A model generated the notes under the pieces. That model saw only the letters and a list, made by a program, of their open reading frames with translations. It was not told where the DNA came from and made no database searches. A stretch of 64,000 nt of DNA from NCBI RefSeq assembly GCF_901472495.1, contig NZ_LR590469.1, forward strand, positions 372,001-436,000. Direction: 5' to 3'. Position numbers and translations under genes: made by a program. Below are positions 28,671-38,213 of the stretch, in pieces. The DNA is from Yersinia enterocolitica subsp. enterocolitica (GTDB lineage Bacteria; Pseudomonadota; Gammaproteobacteria; Enterobacterales; Enterobacteriaceae). The first letter of the stretch is position 1. Each line of letters begins with the position of its first letter.

Positions 28671-28697
28671 ATCCCGCTTGAAATGGCGGGATTTTTT
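28671..28697 (+). terminator. Riboswitch expression-platform terminator
   Basis: The stem ATCCCGC (28671-28677) pairs with GCGGGAT (28686-28692), followed by six Ts (28692-28697) that end at the cbiA ATG. An upstream AAGCGGG (28606-28612) can pair with CCCGCTT (28673-28679), providing a mutually exclusive antiterminator. The 3' arm GGCGGGA also sits at ribosome-binding-site distance from the cbiA start, so the hairpin may block translation as well as transcription. Confidence 0.85.
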
Positions 28698-30101
28698 ATG
28701 CAATGCTCAGGTAAACAAGCATTTATCATCGCAGGAACCGGCAGCGGCTGTGGTAAAACCACTGTGACGCTGGGTATTTTGCGGGCGCTGATGGCGCGCG
28801 GATTGTCGGTGCAGCCGTTCAAAGTTGGGCCGGACTACCTGGATACTGGTTGGCATACCGCCGTCAGTGGTGTGACGTCACGTAATCTTGATGCTTTTAT
28901 GTTGCCGCCCGCCACCCTTAATGGGTTGTATAACCAGCATATGCGCCATGCCGATGTAGCGGTGATTGAAGGTGTCATGGGGTTGTATGACGGCTACGGC
29001 ACTGACCCCGATTATTGCAGCAGTGCAGCGATGGCGAAGCAATTAGGCTGCCCGGTTATCTTGCTGGTGGATGGTAAAGCGGTGTCGACATCCGTTGCCG
29101 CAACCGTGCTGGGCTTTAGCCAATTTGACCCCAAGCTGACGATTGCCGGTGTGATTGTTAACCGCGTCAATTCAGAAAATCACTATCAACTTATCCGCCA
29201 TGCTATCGAACGTTATTGCGGCATTCCGGTTTTGGGCCGCTTGCCGGTCATGGACGATGTTGCCTTGCCATCACGCCATTTGGGGCTGATCCCGGCACAA
29301 GAGCGAGGCGGTGCACTATCCAAACAGCCCGATAACTCACCGTGCTGGCAACAATTGGCCCAGCAGGTCGAAGCCTTTATCGATCTGGACCGATTGTTGA
29401 CCCTGACTTCAAGCACCCAACGCCCTGTTGGAACCCCTCCCGCGTTACCTTCTCAAGCTTTGGCTGACGGGCTGATATTGGCCTTAGCCGAAGATGAAGC
29501 TTTTAATTTTTACTACCCCGATAACCTTGATTTGCTGGAGCAAGCAGGCGTGCGCATCCAGCGTTTCAGCCCGCTGCATGACCGCCATCTGCCGGCTTGT
29601 CAGATGATTTATCTGGGCGGAGGGTATCCGGAGATCCATAGCCGCGCATTAGCAGAAAATACCGCGATGCATGCGGCGTTACAGCAAGCCCACCGCCAGC
29701 AAATCCCGATGTATGCCGAATGTGGTGGCTTGATGTATTTGGGGGATGCTCTGACGGATGAAAGCGGACAGCGCCATCGGATGGTGGGAGTTTTGGCCGG
29801 AGAAAGCCGAATGGGAAAACGCCTGACTCGCTTTGGTTACTGTCAGGCCGAGGCCCGCAGCGACACATTATTAGCCGCGTCTGGCGAAATTCTACGCGGT
29901 CATGAGTTCCATTACTCTGATTTTACCAGCCCACTGACACCCGTTTTTGATAGCAGTAAATGGCGCGATGGCGAAGTTATTCAGCGCTGGCACAGTGGCT
30001 ATCAAGTGCAACGGACTCAGGCCAGTTATCTGCATATTCACTTTGCTCAGCGCCCCGGATTATTGGACGGCTGGCTGACTGCTGCCCGGAGTGTGCTATG
30101 A
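28698..30101 (+). CDS. cbiA: CbiA, cobyrinic acid a,c-diamide synthase
   Basis: A 467-residue ATP-dependent glutamine amidotransferase that amidates the a and c side chains of cobyrinate. The N-terminus has a P-loop (IIAGTGSGCGKTTVTLGIL) and KVGPDYLDTGWH. The C-terminal GATase domain has the nucleophile Cys in MYAECGGLMYLGD. The frame is open from 28548 through the riboswitch, but translation must begin at 28698 or at the next ATG, since earlier codons lie in the B12 box. It overlaps cbiB by 4 bases. Confidence 0.95.
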   Translation: MQCSGKQAFIIAGTGSGCGKTTVTLGILRALMARGLSVQPFKVGPDYLDTGWHTAVSGVTSRNLDAFMLPPATLNGLYNQHMRHADVAVIEGVMGLYDGYGTDPDYCSSAAMAKQLGCPVILLVDGKAVSTSVAATVLGFSQFDPKLTIAGVIVNRVNSENHYQLIRHAIERYCGIPVLGRLPVMDDVALPSRHLGLIPAQERGGALSKQPDNSPCWQQLAQQVEAFIDLDRLLTLTSSTQRPVGTPPALPSQALADGLILALAEDEAFNFYYPDNLDLLEQAGVRIQRFSPLHDRHLPACQMIYLGGGYPEIHSRALAENTAMHAALQQAHRQQIPMYAECGGLMYLGDALTDESGQRHRMVGVLAGESRMGKRLTRFGYCQAEARSDTLLAASGEILRGHEFHYSDFTSPLTPVFDSSKWRDGEVIQRWHSGYQVQRTQASYLHIHFAQRPGLLDGWLTAARSVL

Positions 30102-31054
30102 CCCTGAGCGCGTGGTTTGTGGCTTTTCTGCTGGACCATTGGCTTGGCGACCCGCCGCGTTGGCCGCATCCGGTGCGCTGGATGGGTAATCTGATCACGC
30201 TGTTGCAGAGAGCCATTCGCACCCTGTGTCATAGCGAGTGGGCACTCAAATGGGGGGGGGCGGTGCTGTGGTTACTGGTGGTGGGTATCACCTGGCTCGT
30301 CAGCTGGGGGTTTTTATGGCTGATGACAGAGATTAATCCGTGGCTTGGCTGGTTAGCGCAAGTGTGGATGATTTACACCTTACTGGCCGGACGCTGCTTG
30401 AGTGACGCGGCATTAGCGGTTTTTGATGCGCTACAACACGGAACCCTGGCGCAAAGTCGCGAAAAGCTGTCATGGATTGTTGGGCGTGATACTTCGCAAT
30501 TGGAGAAACCACAAATCACTCGTGCGGTGGTCGAGACCGTGGCCGAAAACAGCGTTGATGGCGTGATTGCACCGCTGTTCTTCCTGATGCTGGGGGGCGC
30601 GCCGCTGGCAATGGCTTATAAAGCAGTCAATACCCTTGATTCGATGGTGGGATATAAAACGCCGAAATATCGCGCAATTGGTTATGTCTCTGCCCGTATG
30701 GATGATGCTGCCAATTGGCTTCCTGCACGCCTCAGCTGATTGTTACTCAGTATCGCAGCCTGGTTGATTCAGGCCGATTACCGTCAGGCGTTGCGCATTG
30801 GTTGGCGCGACCGTTATCAACACTCCAGCCCGAACTGCGCCTGGCCGGAAGCCACGGTGGCGGGAGCGTTGGGTATTCGCCTGGGCGGCCCGAATGATTA
30901 CTTTGGTGAGCGGGTGGAGAAGCCGTGGATCGGCGATGAGCGGCGTGAAATCGCTCTGAGTGATATTCCCCGCAGCATTCATTTGATGATGATGGCGTCG
31001 CTATTGGCCCTGTTATTGTTCGCTCTGACTCATCTGCTGTTGGTCGGTATTTAA
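30098..31054 (+). pseudogene. cbiB: CbiB, adenosylcobinamide-phosphate synthase, interrupted by in-frame stop
   Basis: CbiB is an inner-membrane protein that joins aminopropanol phosphate (from CobD) to adenosylcobyric acid. The frame begins MTLSAWFVAFLLDHWLGDPP and carries REKLSWIVGRDTSQL, VVETVAENSVDGVIAPLFF and AYKAVNTLDSMVGYK. After NWLPARLS a TGA occurs at 30737-30739, and the same frame then continues LLLSIAAWLIQA, RIGWRDRY, NCAWPEATVAGALGI, FGERVEKPWIGDE to the natural end. The enterobacterial family has LPARLSWLLL, so the stop replaces a Trp codon (TGG to TGA, codon 214). The truncated product is 213 residues; 105 downstream codons are intact. It is a recent nonsense mutation, a base-calling error, or read-through. 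Confidence 0.92.
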
Positions 31055-31067
31055 CCAGGATAACCTC

Positions 31068-31715
31068 ATGAACTATATAAAAAACCCGCAGGAAATCGAG
31101 AAAAATAGCTTCGTTATCATTGGCGATATTATCGCCGCTGAGCGGCCAGAGATTCGGTTTGCCAGTGCAATGCATGAAGCGGTTGTCAAGCGGGTTATCC
31201 ACACCACAGCGGATTTTGACTGGCTGGATATTCTGCATTTTTCACCGGATGTGCTGACCCGCATTGCCGAGGGGCTACGTCGAGGATGCACGCTGTACAC
31301 CGACACGACTATGGCGATGTCGGGCATTAACAAAACACTGTTAAAGCAGATGGGATGCGAGTGTCGCTGTTATATCAGTGATCCGCGGGTGGTGGAGAGT
31401 GCGCCGGTACAGGGGATTACCCGCTCGATGGCCGCGGTAGATGTGGCGTTGGCGGAACCGGGCGAAAAACTGTTTGTATTCGGTAATGCGCCGACGGCGT
31501 TATTCCGTTTGTTAGAACGGCAAGTGTCCCCAGTGGCGGTCATCGGCGTGCCGGTGGGGTTTGTTGGTGCGGCGGAATCCAAAGATGCGTTGGTGGCAAG
31601 TGGTTTGCCGTGTATTGCCGCGCTGGGGCGTAAAGGGGGCAGTAATGTGGCGGCAGCCATTATTAACGCCATCCTCTATCAATTACAAAGGACGCAGTTG
31701 CGAGGGGCATTATGA
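31068..31715 (+). CDS. cbiC: CbiC, cobalt-precorrin-8 methylmutase
   Basis: A 215-residue enzyme moving the C-11 methyl group to C-12 to form cobyrinate. The AVVKRVIHTTADFDWLDI motif holds the catalytic His; VYTDTT-like LYTDTTMAMSGINK and AALGRKGGSNVAAAI are also conserved. The ATG at 31068 follows AGGA. It overlaps cbiD by 4 bases. Confidence 0.96.
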   Translation: MNYIKNPQEIEKNSFVIIGDIIAAERPEIRFASAMHEAVVKRVIHTTADFDWLDILHFSPDVLTRIAEGLRRGCTLYTDTTMAMSGINKTLLKQMGCECRCYISDPRVVESAPVQGITRSMAAVDVALAEPGEKLFVFGNAPTALFRLLERQVSPVAVIGVPVGFVGAAESKDALVASGLPCIAALGRKGGSNVAAAIINAILYQLQRTQLRGAL

Positions 31716-32878
31716 GTGACGTTATTGCGAATGACGGCGCGGCACTGCAAAACCAGCAATTAGACAGCATTTGGCACAACGGCAAGCAATACCGTAAAGG
31801 CTATACCACCGGTTCCTGTGCCACGGCGGCGGCCAAAGTGGCGGCGCTGATGGTGTTGCGTCAGCAAGTGATTGATCAAATTTCTATTGTGACGCCTTCC
31901 GGCATCACCTTGTGTCTGAATGTTGAGCAGCCGTTGATTGAAGGTCAGCAAGCCACCGCCGCAATCCGCAAAGATGGCGGCGATGATATTGATGCTACCC
32001 ACGGCATGCTGATTTTTGCCCGCGTGACCCTCACCACACAGACCGACATTACTCTGCGAGGCGGCGAAGGAGTGGGAACCGTTACTCGCAAAGGGATTGG
32101 GTTGCCGGTCGGCAGCAGCGCCATTAACCGCACTCCGCGCCAAACCATCGAAGCTGCTGTGCGTGAAGTCATCGGCCCATTGCGTGGCGCAGAAGTCGAA
32201 ATCTTTGCGCCGGAAGGCGAGGAGCGAGCGAAGAAAACCTACAACGGGCGGCTGGGGATTCTGGGCGGGATTTCCATCATTGGTACCACCGGTATTGTGA
32301 CGCCGATGTCAGAAGAGAGCTGGAAACGCTCATTGGCGCTGGAGCTGGAAATGAAGCGGGCAGCAGGTGTTGATCGCGTCATTTTGGTGCCGGGTAATCA
32401 CGGCGAGCGCTTTGTCCGCGACCACCTGGGGCTGGATAGCCAACGGGTGGTCACCATGAGTAATTTTGTCGGCTATATGCTGCAAGAAACCGTGCGCTTG
32501 GGGTTCCGCCACGTTCTGTTAGTTGGGCATCCGGGCAAATTGGTCAAAGTGGCCGCCGGTATCTTCCATACCCACAGCCATATTGCTGATGGACGTATGG
32601 AGACGCTGGTGGCGCATTTGGCTTTAATGGGTGCGCCCCATGCGCTATTACTTAAAGTTAATCAGTGTGATACCACGGAAGCGGCAATGGAGTTAATTGC
32701 CGAGCAGGGTTGGCAAGGGGTGTATGCGCGTATCGCGCAGCGCATCTGCGAGCGCATTGCGGAGATGATGCGCTTCTCGGTTAACCCGCCCCAGTGTGAT
32801 GCCATTTTATTCTCTTTTGATAATCAGGTGCTAGGTAGCAACCGGCCACTGGATGAGATTGTGGAGGCGTTACGATGA
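31712..32878 (+). CDS. cbiD: CbiD, cobalt-precorrin-5B C1-methyltransferase
   Basis: A 388-residue enzyme that methylates C-1 in the anaerobic corrin pathway. The KGYTTGSCATAAAKVAALM motif, VTRKGIGLPVGSSAIN and HTHSHIADGRMETL are hallmarks. It has 4-base overlaps with cbiC and cbiE, indicating coupled translation. Confidence 0.96.
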   Translation: MSDVIANDGAALQNQQLDSIWHNGKQYRKGYTTGSCATAAAKVAALMVLRQQVIDQISIVTPSGITLCLNVEQPLIEGQQATAAIRKDGGDDIDATHGMLIFARVTLTTQTDITLRGGEGVGTVTRKGIGLPVGSSAINRTPRQTIEAAVREVIGPLRGAEVEIFAPEGEERAKKTYNGRLGILGGISIIGTTGIVTPMSEESWKRSLALELEMKRAAGVDRVILVPGNHGERFVRDHLGLDSQRVVTMSNFVGYMLQETVRLGFRHVLLVGHPGKLVKVAAGIFHTHSHIADGRMETLVAHLALMGAPHALLLKVNQCDTTEAAMELIAEQGWQGVYARIAQRICERIAEMMRFSVNPPQCDAILFSFDNQVLGSNRPLDEIVEALR

Positions 32879-33477
32879 TTACGGTGGTGGGGATTGGCCC
32901 CGGTGATGCTGATTATCTGACACCCGCAGCTCGACGGGCTATCGATCGCGCCGAGGTACTGGTTGGCGGTAAGCGCCATCTGGCGACATTGAGCAGCGAT
33001 AGTAAAGAGTCGCGCTTGTTAGATGCTGATCTATTAGGGCTATTGGAGTGGCTGGATAGCAATAAGCATCGCGCCATTGTGGTGCTGGCCTCGGGAGATC
33101 CTTTGCTGTATGGCATCGGCAAATTGCTGGCAGCAAACTTCAGCGCTGAGGAGTTGCATATCGTTCCCGGCATTAGCGCGATTCAATATTTGTGCGCCAA
33201 AGCGGCACTGGATATGAACGACCTCTTTCTTACCAGCAGTCATGGTCGTGAACCCGATTTTGACTGGATCTTCCAGCACGACAAAGTGGCGATGGTGACC
33301 GACGGCATTATTGGCCCAAGAGCTATTGCCGATGCGCTACAGCAACGTGGCCTGTCCCGTACCTTGATTATTGGTGAAAACCTCTCGCAACCCAATGAAC
33401 GAATTTATCGCCTGCCAGCAAAGCAAGTGGCGGCCCGCTATGACATGAATGTGGTGGTGATCCTCAATGAAAGATGA
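32875..33477 (+). CDS. cbiE: CbiE, cobalt-precorrin-7 C5-methyltransferase
   Basis: A 200-residue SAM-dependent tetrapyrrole methylase. VVGIGPGDADYLTPAARRAI opens the fold, followed by VLASGDPLLYGIGKLL and IVPGISAIQYLCA. It acts with CbiT on the same intermediate, and its 3' end overlaps cbiT by 11 bases. In some bacteria the two are fused as CobL. Confidence 0.95.
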   Translation: MITVVGIGPGDADYLTPAARRAIDRAEVLVGGKRHLATLSSDSKESRLLDADLLGLLEWLDSNKHRAIVVLASGDPLLYGIGKLLAANFSAEELHIVPGISAIQYLCAKAALDMNDLFLTSSHGREPDFDWIFQHDKVAMVTDGIIGPRAIADALQQRGLSRTLIIGENLSQPNERIYRLPAKQVAARYDMNVVVILNER

Positions 33478-34036
33478 GCTGTTCCTACGTGGGCAAAAAG
33501 TCCCGATGACCAAAGAAGCGGTGCGAGTATTGGCACTGGAACGGCTGAGTTTGTCGGGTGCCGCTCACTTGATTGATGTGGGGGCGGGTACTGGCAGTGT
33601 GGCATTGGAAGCGGCTTTGCGTTTTCCTGATTTACGGGTGACGGCGATTGAACGGAATCCGGTAGCACTTGAGTTGATTAATGAAAACCGCCAGCGGCTA
33701 GGGTGTCGCAAGGTAGACATTATTGCCGGAGTCGCTCCTTTACCTTTATCCGATAAAGCCGATGCCATTTTTATTGGCGGCAGCGGTGGCCATCTGACTG
33801 ACCTTATCGACTGGTCATTGATGATGTTAAATCCTGGGGGCCGCTTGGTATTGACCTTTATTTTGCTCAATAACCTCAATGAAGCATTAAGCCATTTACA
33901 GACCTGCGTCGTTAGCGAGCTGGATTGTGTGCAATTGCAACTCTCCACTCTGACCCCTCTGGGTCGCGGGCACTATTTTAAACCGAATAATCCTACTTAT
34001 CTGATTTCCTGCCACAAGGAGGCGCGCAATGTCTGA
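33467..34036 (+). CDS. cbiT: CbiT, cobalt-precorrin-6B C15-methyltransferase (decarboxylating)
   Basis: A 189-residue class I Rossmann-fold methyltransferase. The SAM-binding motif is LIDVGAGTGSVALEAAL, with TAIERNPVALELI next and AIFIGGSGGHLTDLI later. The start MKDELFLRGQKVPMTKEAVR is typical. It is translationally coupled to both cbiE and cbiF. Confidence 0.95.
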   Translation: MKDELFLRGQKVPMTKEAVRVLALERLSLSGAAHLIDVGAGTGSVALEAALRFPDLRVTAIERNPVALELINENRQRLGCRKVDIIAGVAPLPLSDKADAIFIGGSGGHLTDLIDWSLMMLNPGGRLVLTFILLNNLNEALSHLQTCVVSELDCVQLQLSTLTPLGRGHYFKPNNPTYLISCHKEARNV

Positions 34037-34820
34037 GCATCCTGATACTGCATCAACATGGGATACGCAAAAAGTCTGGTTTGTTGGGGCCGGGCCGGGT
34101 GACAAAGAGCTGATTACGCTAAAAGGCTACCGCTTGCTGCAACAGGCGCAGGTGGTCATTTATGCCGGATCGCTTATCAATACCGAGCTATTGGAATATT
34201 GCTCTGCCGAAGCTGAATGTCACGATAGCGCGGGCTTGAATCTGGAACAAATCATTACGCTGATGGTGGAAGGTGTGCGCGCGGGCAAGCTGGTAGTGCG
34301 GCTGCAAACCGGCGATCTCTCTTTGTATGGCTCGATTCGTGAGCAGGGGGAGGTGTTGGGCGAACACGGCATTGGCTTTGTTTCGGTGCCGGGGGTCAGT
34401 GCTTTCTTGGGCGCAGCGGCGCAACTGGGGGTGGAATACACCGTGCCGGAAGTGGCACAGAGCTTGATTATCACCCGTATTGAGGGGCGCACACCCATGC
34501 CGCCATTGGAGCAATTGGAAGCTTTCGCCGCGCACCAAACTTCAATGGCGATTTTCTTATCAGTACAGGAAATGGACCGCGTTGCCGAGCGCTTAATCGC
34601 CGGTGGCTATCCCGCCAATACGCCGGTCGCGGTGGTGTACAAAGCCACATGGGCTGAAAGCCGCACGGTACGCGGCACGCTGGCAGATATCGCCGAGTTA
34701 GTGCGGGCGGCGGCCATTCATAAAACGGCGCTGATTTTGGTGGGGGCATTCCTCGGTGATGAATACCACTATTCCAAACTCTATGACGCGGGGTTTAGCC
34801 ATGAATATCGTCAAGCCTGA
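34029..34820 (+). CDS. cbiF: CbiF, cobalt-precorrin-4 C11-methyltransferase
   Basis: A 263-residue tetrapyrrole methylase. Motifs: VWFVGAGPGDKELITLKGYR, RLQTGDLSLYGSIREQ, VPGVSAFLGAAAQLGVEYTV. A short N-terminal extension (MSEHPDTASTWDTQK) precedes the core. It overlaps cbiT by 8 bases and cbiG by 20 bases. Confidence 0.96.
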   Translation: MSEHPDTASTWDTQKVWFVGAGPGDKELITLKGYRLLQQAQVVIYAGSLINTELLEYCSAEAECHDSAGLNLEQIITLMVEGVRAGKLVVRLQTGDLSLYGSIREQGEVLGEHGIGFVSVPGVSAFLGAAAQLGVEYTVPEVAQSLIITRIEGRTPMPPLEQLEAFAAHQTSMAIFLSVQEMDRVAERLIAGGYPANTPVAVVYKATWAESRTVRGTLADIAELVRAAAIHKTALILVGAFLGDEYHYSKLYDAGFSHEYRQA

Positions 34821-35856
34821 ATCAATCGCGGTATTTTGCCTGACCCCCGGCGGAGTGCGGCTGGCGCGGCGCTTGCAAACCCACTTGCCGCTGACCTGTT
34901 TTACCAGTGACAAACTGCTGGAAGAGGGTTTCTTGCCCTTCAACGGCAGTTTTGGCGACACCCTGCGTGAAGCATTTAAACAGTATTCAGCACTAGTGGT
35001 GGTGGGGGCAATTGGCCTGACAGTGCGGGTTATCGCGCCGCTGGTAAACGATAAAATGACCGACCCTGCGGTGGTGGTGATTGATGAGCGCGGGCAACAC
35101 GTCGTCAGTTTGCTGTCGGGACATGTGGGAGGGGCGAATACCCTAACCCGCTATCTGGCGGGCATTTTGGGTGCTGATCCGGTGATAACCACCGCCACTG
35201 ATGTGAATGAGATGGCGGCGCTGGACACACTGGCCACCCAACTGGACGGCGAAATGCAAGATTTCCGCCATGCGGTCAAAGTGGTCAATCAAATGTTGGT
35301 CAGCAACCAAAAAGTTGGGTTGTGGTGGGATGCGCCGCTGTTGGCGGAACGCGAACGCTGTGACACGCGGGGGTTTGTGCCGGTTGATTCCTTGGATGCA
35401 CTGCCACCACTGGATGCCCTGGTGTGCATCACACTGCGCGACAGCTTACCCGAGCTTGCTTTACCGGTTTACAAACTGGTGCCACGCCGGGTGGTGGCGG
35501 GCATTGGTTGCCGTCGGGCCACCTCGCTGCAAACGCTGGTTGAATTGCTGCAACAGCAAATGGCCGAAAATCATTTTGATGTCATGGCATTACGAGCTAT
35601 TGGCAGCGTCACTATCAAAAAAGATGAACCGGCGCTGCATCAATTGGCTAAATGCTGGCGGGTGCCATTCGAACTGTTCAGCGTCGGCGAACTGAGCCGC
35701 CATGAACAACGTTTCCCTGCTTCTGATTTTGTCCGCCAAACGGTGGGTGTCGGTAGCGTTTCACAACCGGTCGCCTGGCTGATGAGCGACGGTAAATTGG
35801 TTGGCAATACTCTGCGTCAGCAGGGCGTCACCATCACTCTGGGAGTATCGCATTAA
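34801..35856 (+). CDS. cbiG: CbiG, cobalt-precorrin-5A hydrolase
   Basis: A 351-residue enzyme that opens the delta-lactone and releases acetaldehyde during ring contraction. Seen here are IAVFCLTPGGVRLARRLQTH, SLLSGHVGGANTLTRYLAG, and the C-terminal VAGIGCRRATSLQTLVELL. The ATG at 34801 lies inside the 3' end of cbiF and gives the family N-terminus; the frame open from 34756 is not needed. Confidence 0.95.
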   Translation: MNIVKPESIAVFCLTPGGVRLARRLQTHLPLTCFTSDKLLEEGFLPFNGSFGDTLREAFKQYSALVVVGAIGLTVRVIAPLVNDKMTDPAVVVIDERGQHVVSLLSGHVGGANTLTRYLAGILGADPVITTATDVNEMAALDTLATQLDGEMQDFRHAVKVVNQMLVSNQKVGLWWDAPLLAERERCDTRGFVPVDSLDALPPLDALVCITLRDSLPELALPVYKLVPRRVVAGIGCRRATSLQTLVELLQQQMAENHFDVMALRAIGSVTIKKDEPALHQLAKCWRVPFELFSVGELSRHEQRFPASDFVRQTVGVGSVSQPVAWLMSDGKLVGNTLRQQGVTITLGVSH

Positions 35857-36581
35857 TGTTAACCGTGATTGGCATTGGGCCAGGCAGTGAATCAATGATG
35901 ACGCAGGACGCTATCGCCGCTATTCGCGAAGCAGAAATTATTGTCGGCTACAAAACCTATACCCATCTGGTCAAATCCATGACTCAGGATAAACAGGTGA
36001 TCAAAACCGGCATGTGTAAAGAGATTGAGCGCTGTCAGGCGGCGATTGACCTGGCACTGGCCGGTCATAACGTGGCGCTTATCAGCAGTGGCGATGCCGG
36101 TATTTACGGCATGGCGGGCTTGGTGTTGGAGCTGGTCACACAGCAACAGTTGGCGTTAGAAGTGCGGCTGGTCGCTGGTATCACCGCCAGTATCGCCGCG
36201 GCCTCATTGCTCGGCGCACCGCTGATGCATGACTTTTGTCATATCAGCCTGAGCGATTTGATGACGCCGTGGGAAGTGATTGAAAAACGCATTATCGCGG
36301 CGGCACAAGCCGATTTTGTTATCTGCTTCTATAACCCGCGCAGCCGTGGCCGCGAAGGGCATTTGGCGCGGGCGTTTGAGTTAATGCAGCCGTGGAAGAA
36401 AGCCGCCACGCCGGTGGGTGTGGTGAAGGCGGCAGGGCGCAAAAAACAGGAAAAATGGCTAACCACAATAGGTGAAATGGATGTTGAACCGGTAGACATG
36501 ACCAGTTTGGTGATTGTTGGCAATCAGGCCACTTATTGCCGTAACGGGCTGATGATAACGCCACGGGGCTATTCATTATGA
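35856..36581 (+). CDS. cbiH: CbiH, cobalt-precorrin-3 C17-methyltransferase
   Basis: A 241-residue tetrapyrrole methylase that methylates C-17 with ring contraction. Diagnostic stretches: LTVIGIGPGSESMMTQDA, VGYKTYTHLV, ALISSGDAGIYGMAGLVLEL, and FYNPRSRGREGHL. Its ATG shares a base with the cbiG stop. Confidence 0.96.
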   Translation: MLTVIGIGPGSESMMTQDAIAAIREAEIIVGYKTYTHLVKSMTQDKQVIKTGMCKEIERCQAAIDLALAGHNVALISSGDAGIYGMAGLVLELVTQQQLALEVRLVAGITASIAAASLLGAPLMHDFCHISLSDLMTPWEVIEKRIIAAAQADFVICFYNPRSRGREGHLARAFELMQPWKKAATPVGVVKAAGRKKQEKWLTTIGEMDVEPVDMTSLVIVGNQATYCRNGLMITPRGYSL

Positions 36582-36594
36582 CGGACGATTCACT

Positions 36595-37422
36595 ATGACT
36601 TATGACCCTCCGCCGATTCATATATTTGGCGGCACCAGTGATGCCCGGCTAATTTGCCAACTGCTGGACGAATTTGGTGAGCGCTACAGCCTGTCGGTCG
36701 CTACCGATGCGGGCAAACAACTGGCGGGCGACATTGGCGGCGAGGTATTGGTCGGGCGGATGGATGCAGCACAAATGGCCGATTTTCTTATCACCAGACA
36801 GGTGCAGTGGGTAGTTGATGCTTCACATCCCTACGCCAACCAGCTCAGTGACAATGTGGCTGCTGCTTGCGGGCAATCAAATGTCGTACTGACGCGTTAT
36901 CAGCGCCCGAGTGAAATTGACGCTATTCATCATCCGCAGCTCTACAAAGTAGACAGTGCAGCGGCAGCGTGTGCCGTGGCGCAAGGTTTAGGGCCGCGGG
37001 TGCTCTTGACCACCGGCAGCAAGCAGTTGGCGGAGTATCAACAGCGGCTGACCGGTAAAACTTTGTTAGCGCGAGTGCTGCCAACGGCTGAGGTGCTGAG
37101 CCAATGTGAGGCTCTGGGGTTGGGGGTAGACAATATTATCGCGCTGCGTGGGCCATTCAGCACGCAATTCAATCACGCGCTGTATGAGTTTTGCCAGCCA
37201 GATGTGGTTATCACCAAGGAGTCTGGCGTGCAAGGTGGCTACCAGGAAAAAGTGGCTCCCTGTCTGGCACTGAATATTCCCTGCATTGTGGTGCGCCGTC
37301 CGGCCGCCGTGGTGTTGGGCAGTCTTGGGCAACAAGTGACTTCATTGGATGAATTTACCCGACATCTGATGCATTGGCAGCAATCTGGCCCACTGGCAAG
37401 AACAACGAGGACAATAAAATGA
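36595..37422 (+). CDS. cbiJ: CbiJ, cobalt-precorrin-6A reductase
   Basis: A 275-residue NAD(P)H-dependent reductase (CobK/CbiJ family). IHIFGGTSDARLICQLLDE, VVDASHPYANQLSDNVAAAC and VVITKESGVQGGYQEKV are family motifs. It overlaps cbiK by 4 bases. Confidence 0.95.
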   Translation: MTYDPPPIHIFGGTSDARLICQLLDEFGERYSLSVATDAGKQLAGDIGGEVLVGRMDAAQMADFLITRQVQWVVDASHPYANQLSDNVAAACGQSNVVLTRYQRPSEIDAIHHPQLYKVDSAAAACAVAQGLGPRVLLTTGSKQLAEYQQRLTGKTLLARVLPTAEVLSQCEALGLGVDNIIALRGPFSTQFNHALYEFCQPDVVITKESGVQGGYQEKVAPCLALNIPCIVVRRPAAVVLGSLGQQVTSLDEFTRHLMHWQQSGPLARTTRTIK

Positions 37423-38213
37423 AAAAAGCACTGTTGGTGATCAGTTTCGGCACCAGTTATGAACACACTCGCCAAAAGAACATTGAAGCTTGTGAGCAAC
37501 AGCTATCGGCGGCTTATAGCGATCGCGATGTGTTCCGCGCCTTTACCTCAGAAATGATCATTCGCAAGCTGCGTAAACGCGATGGTTTGTTGATCAATAA
37601 CCCGCGAGAAGCACTGAAACTACTGGCTGAACAGGGTTATCAAGATGTCGCTATCCAATCACTGCATGTGATTAATGGCGATGAATACGAAAAAATCGCT
37701 AATGAAGTGCGCGGTTTTAGCGACTGCTTTCATCATCTGGTATTGGGCACACCACTGTTAAGCAGCTTTGCCGATTACCAGCAATTGTTAGTGGCACTGC
37801 AAGCACAAATGCCGCTGTTGGCGGCGGATGAGCGGGTGGTATTTATGGGCCACGGGGCCAGTCACTTCGCCTTTTCTGCTTATGCCTGCCTGGATCATTT
37901 AATGACCTCTCTCAACTTCCCTGCTTTGGTTGGTGCGGTGGAAAGTTATCCGGAAATCGACCACATCATTAGCCGCTTACAGCAGCAGGGGGTGCGCAAA
38001 GTGCATCTGATGCCATTGATGCTGGTGGCCGGTGATCACGCCATCAATGACATGGCTTCTGCAGAGCCGGATTCATGGCGCTCACAACTGGAAGCCGCGG
38101 GTATCAGTGCGCAATCATGGCTGCAAGGATTGGGAGAGAACCCATTGATTCGCCAGATGTTTGTTCAGCATCTGGCGAGTGCCTTGCAGCAAAAACAGCA
38201 GGAGGCAGTGTAA
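37419..38213 (+). CDS. cbiK: CbiK, anaerobic cobalt chelatase
   Basis: A 264-residue class II chelatase that inserts Co2+ into sirohydrochlorin, the metal-insertion step of the anaerobic route. MKKALLVISFGTSYEHTRQK is the usual N-terminus. Conserved histidines occur in VVFMGHGASHFAFSAYA and LMLVAGDHAINDMA. No signal peptide is present, so the enzyme is cytoplasmic. The start at 37419 is the family start, in the 3' end of cbiJ. Confidence 0.96.
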   Translation: MKKALLVISFGTSYEHTRQKNIEACEQQLSAAYSDRDVFRAFTSEMIIRKLRKRDGLLINNPREALKLLAEQGYQDVAIQSLHVINGDEYEKIANEVRGFSDCFHHLVLGTPLLSSFADYQQLLVALQAQMPLLAADERVVFMGHGASHFAFSAYACLDHLMTSLNFPALVGAVESYPEIDHIISRLQQQGVRKVHLMPLMLVAGDHAINDMASAEPDSWRSQLEAAGISAQSWLQGLGENPLIRQMFVQHLASALQQKQQEAV

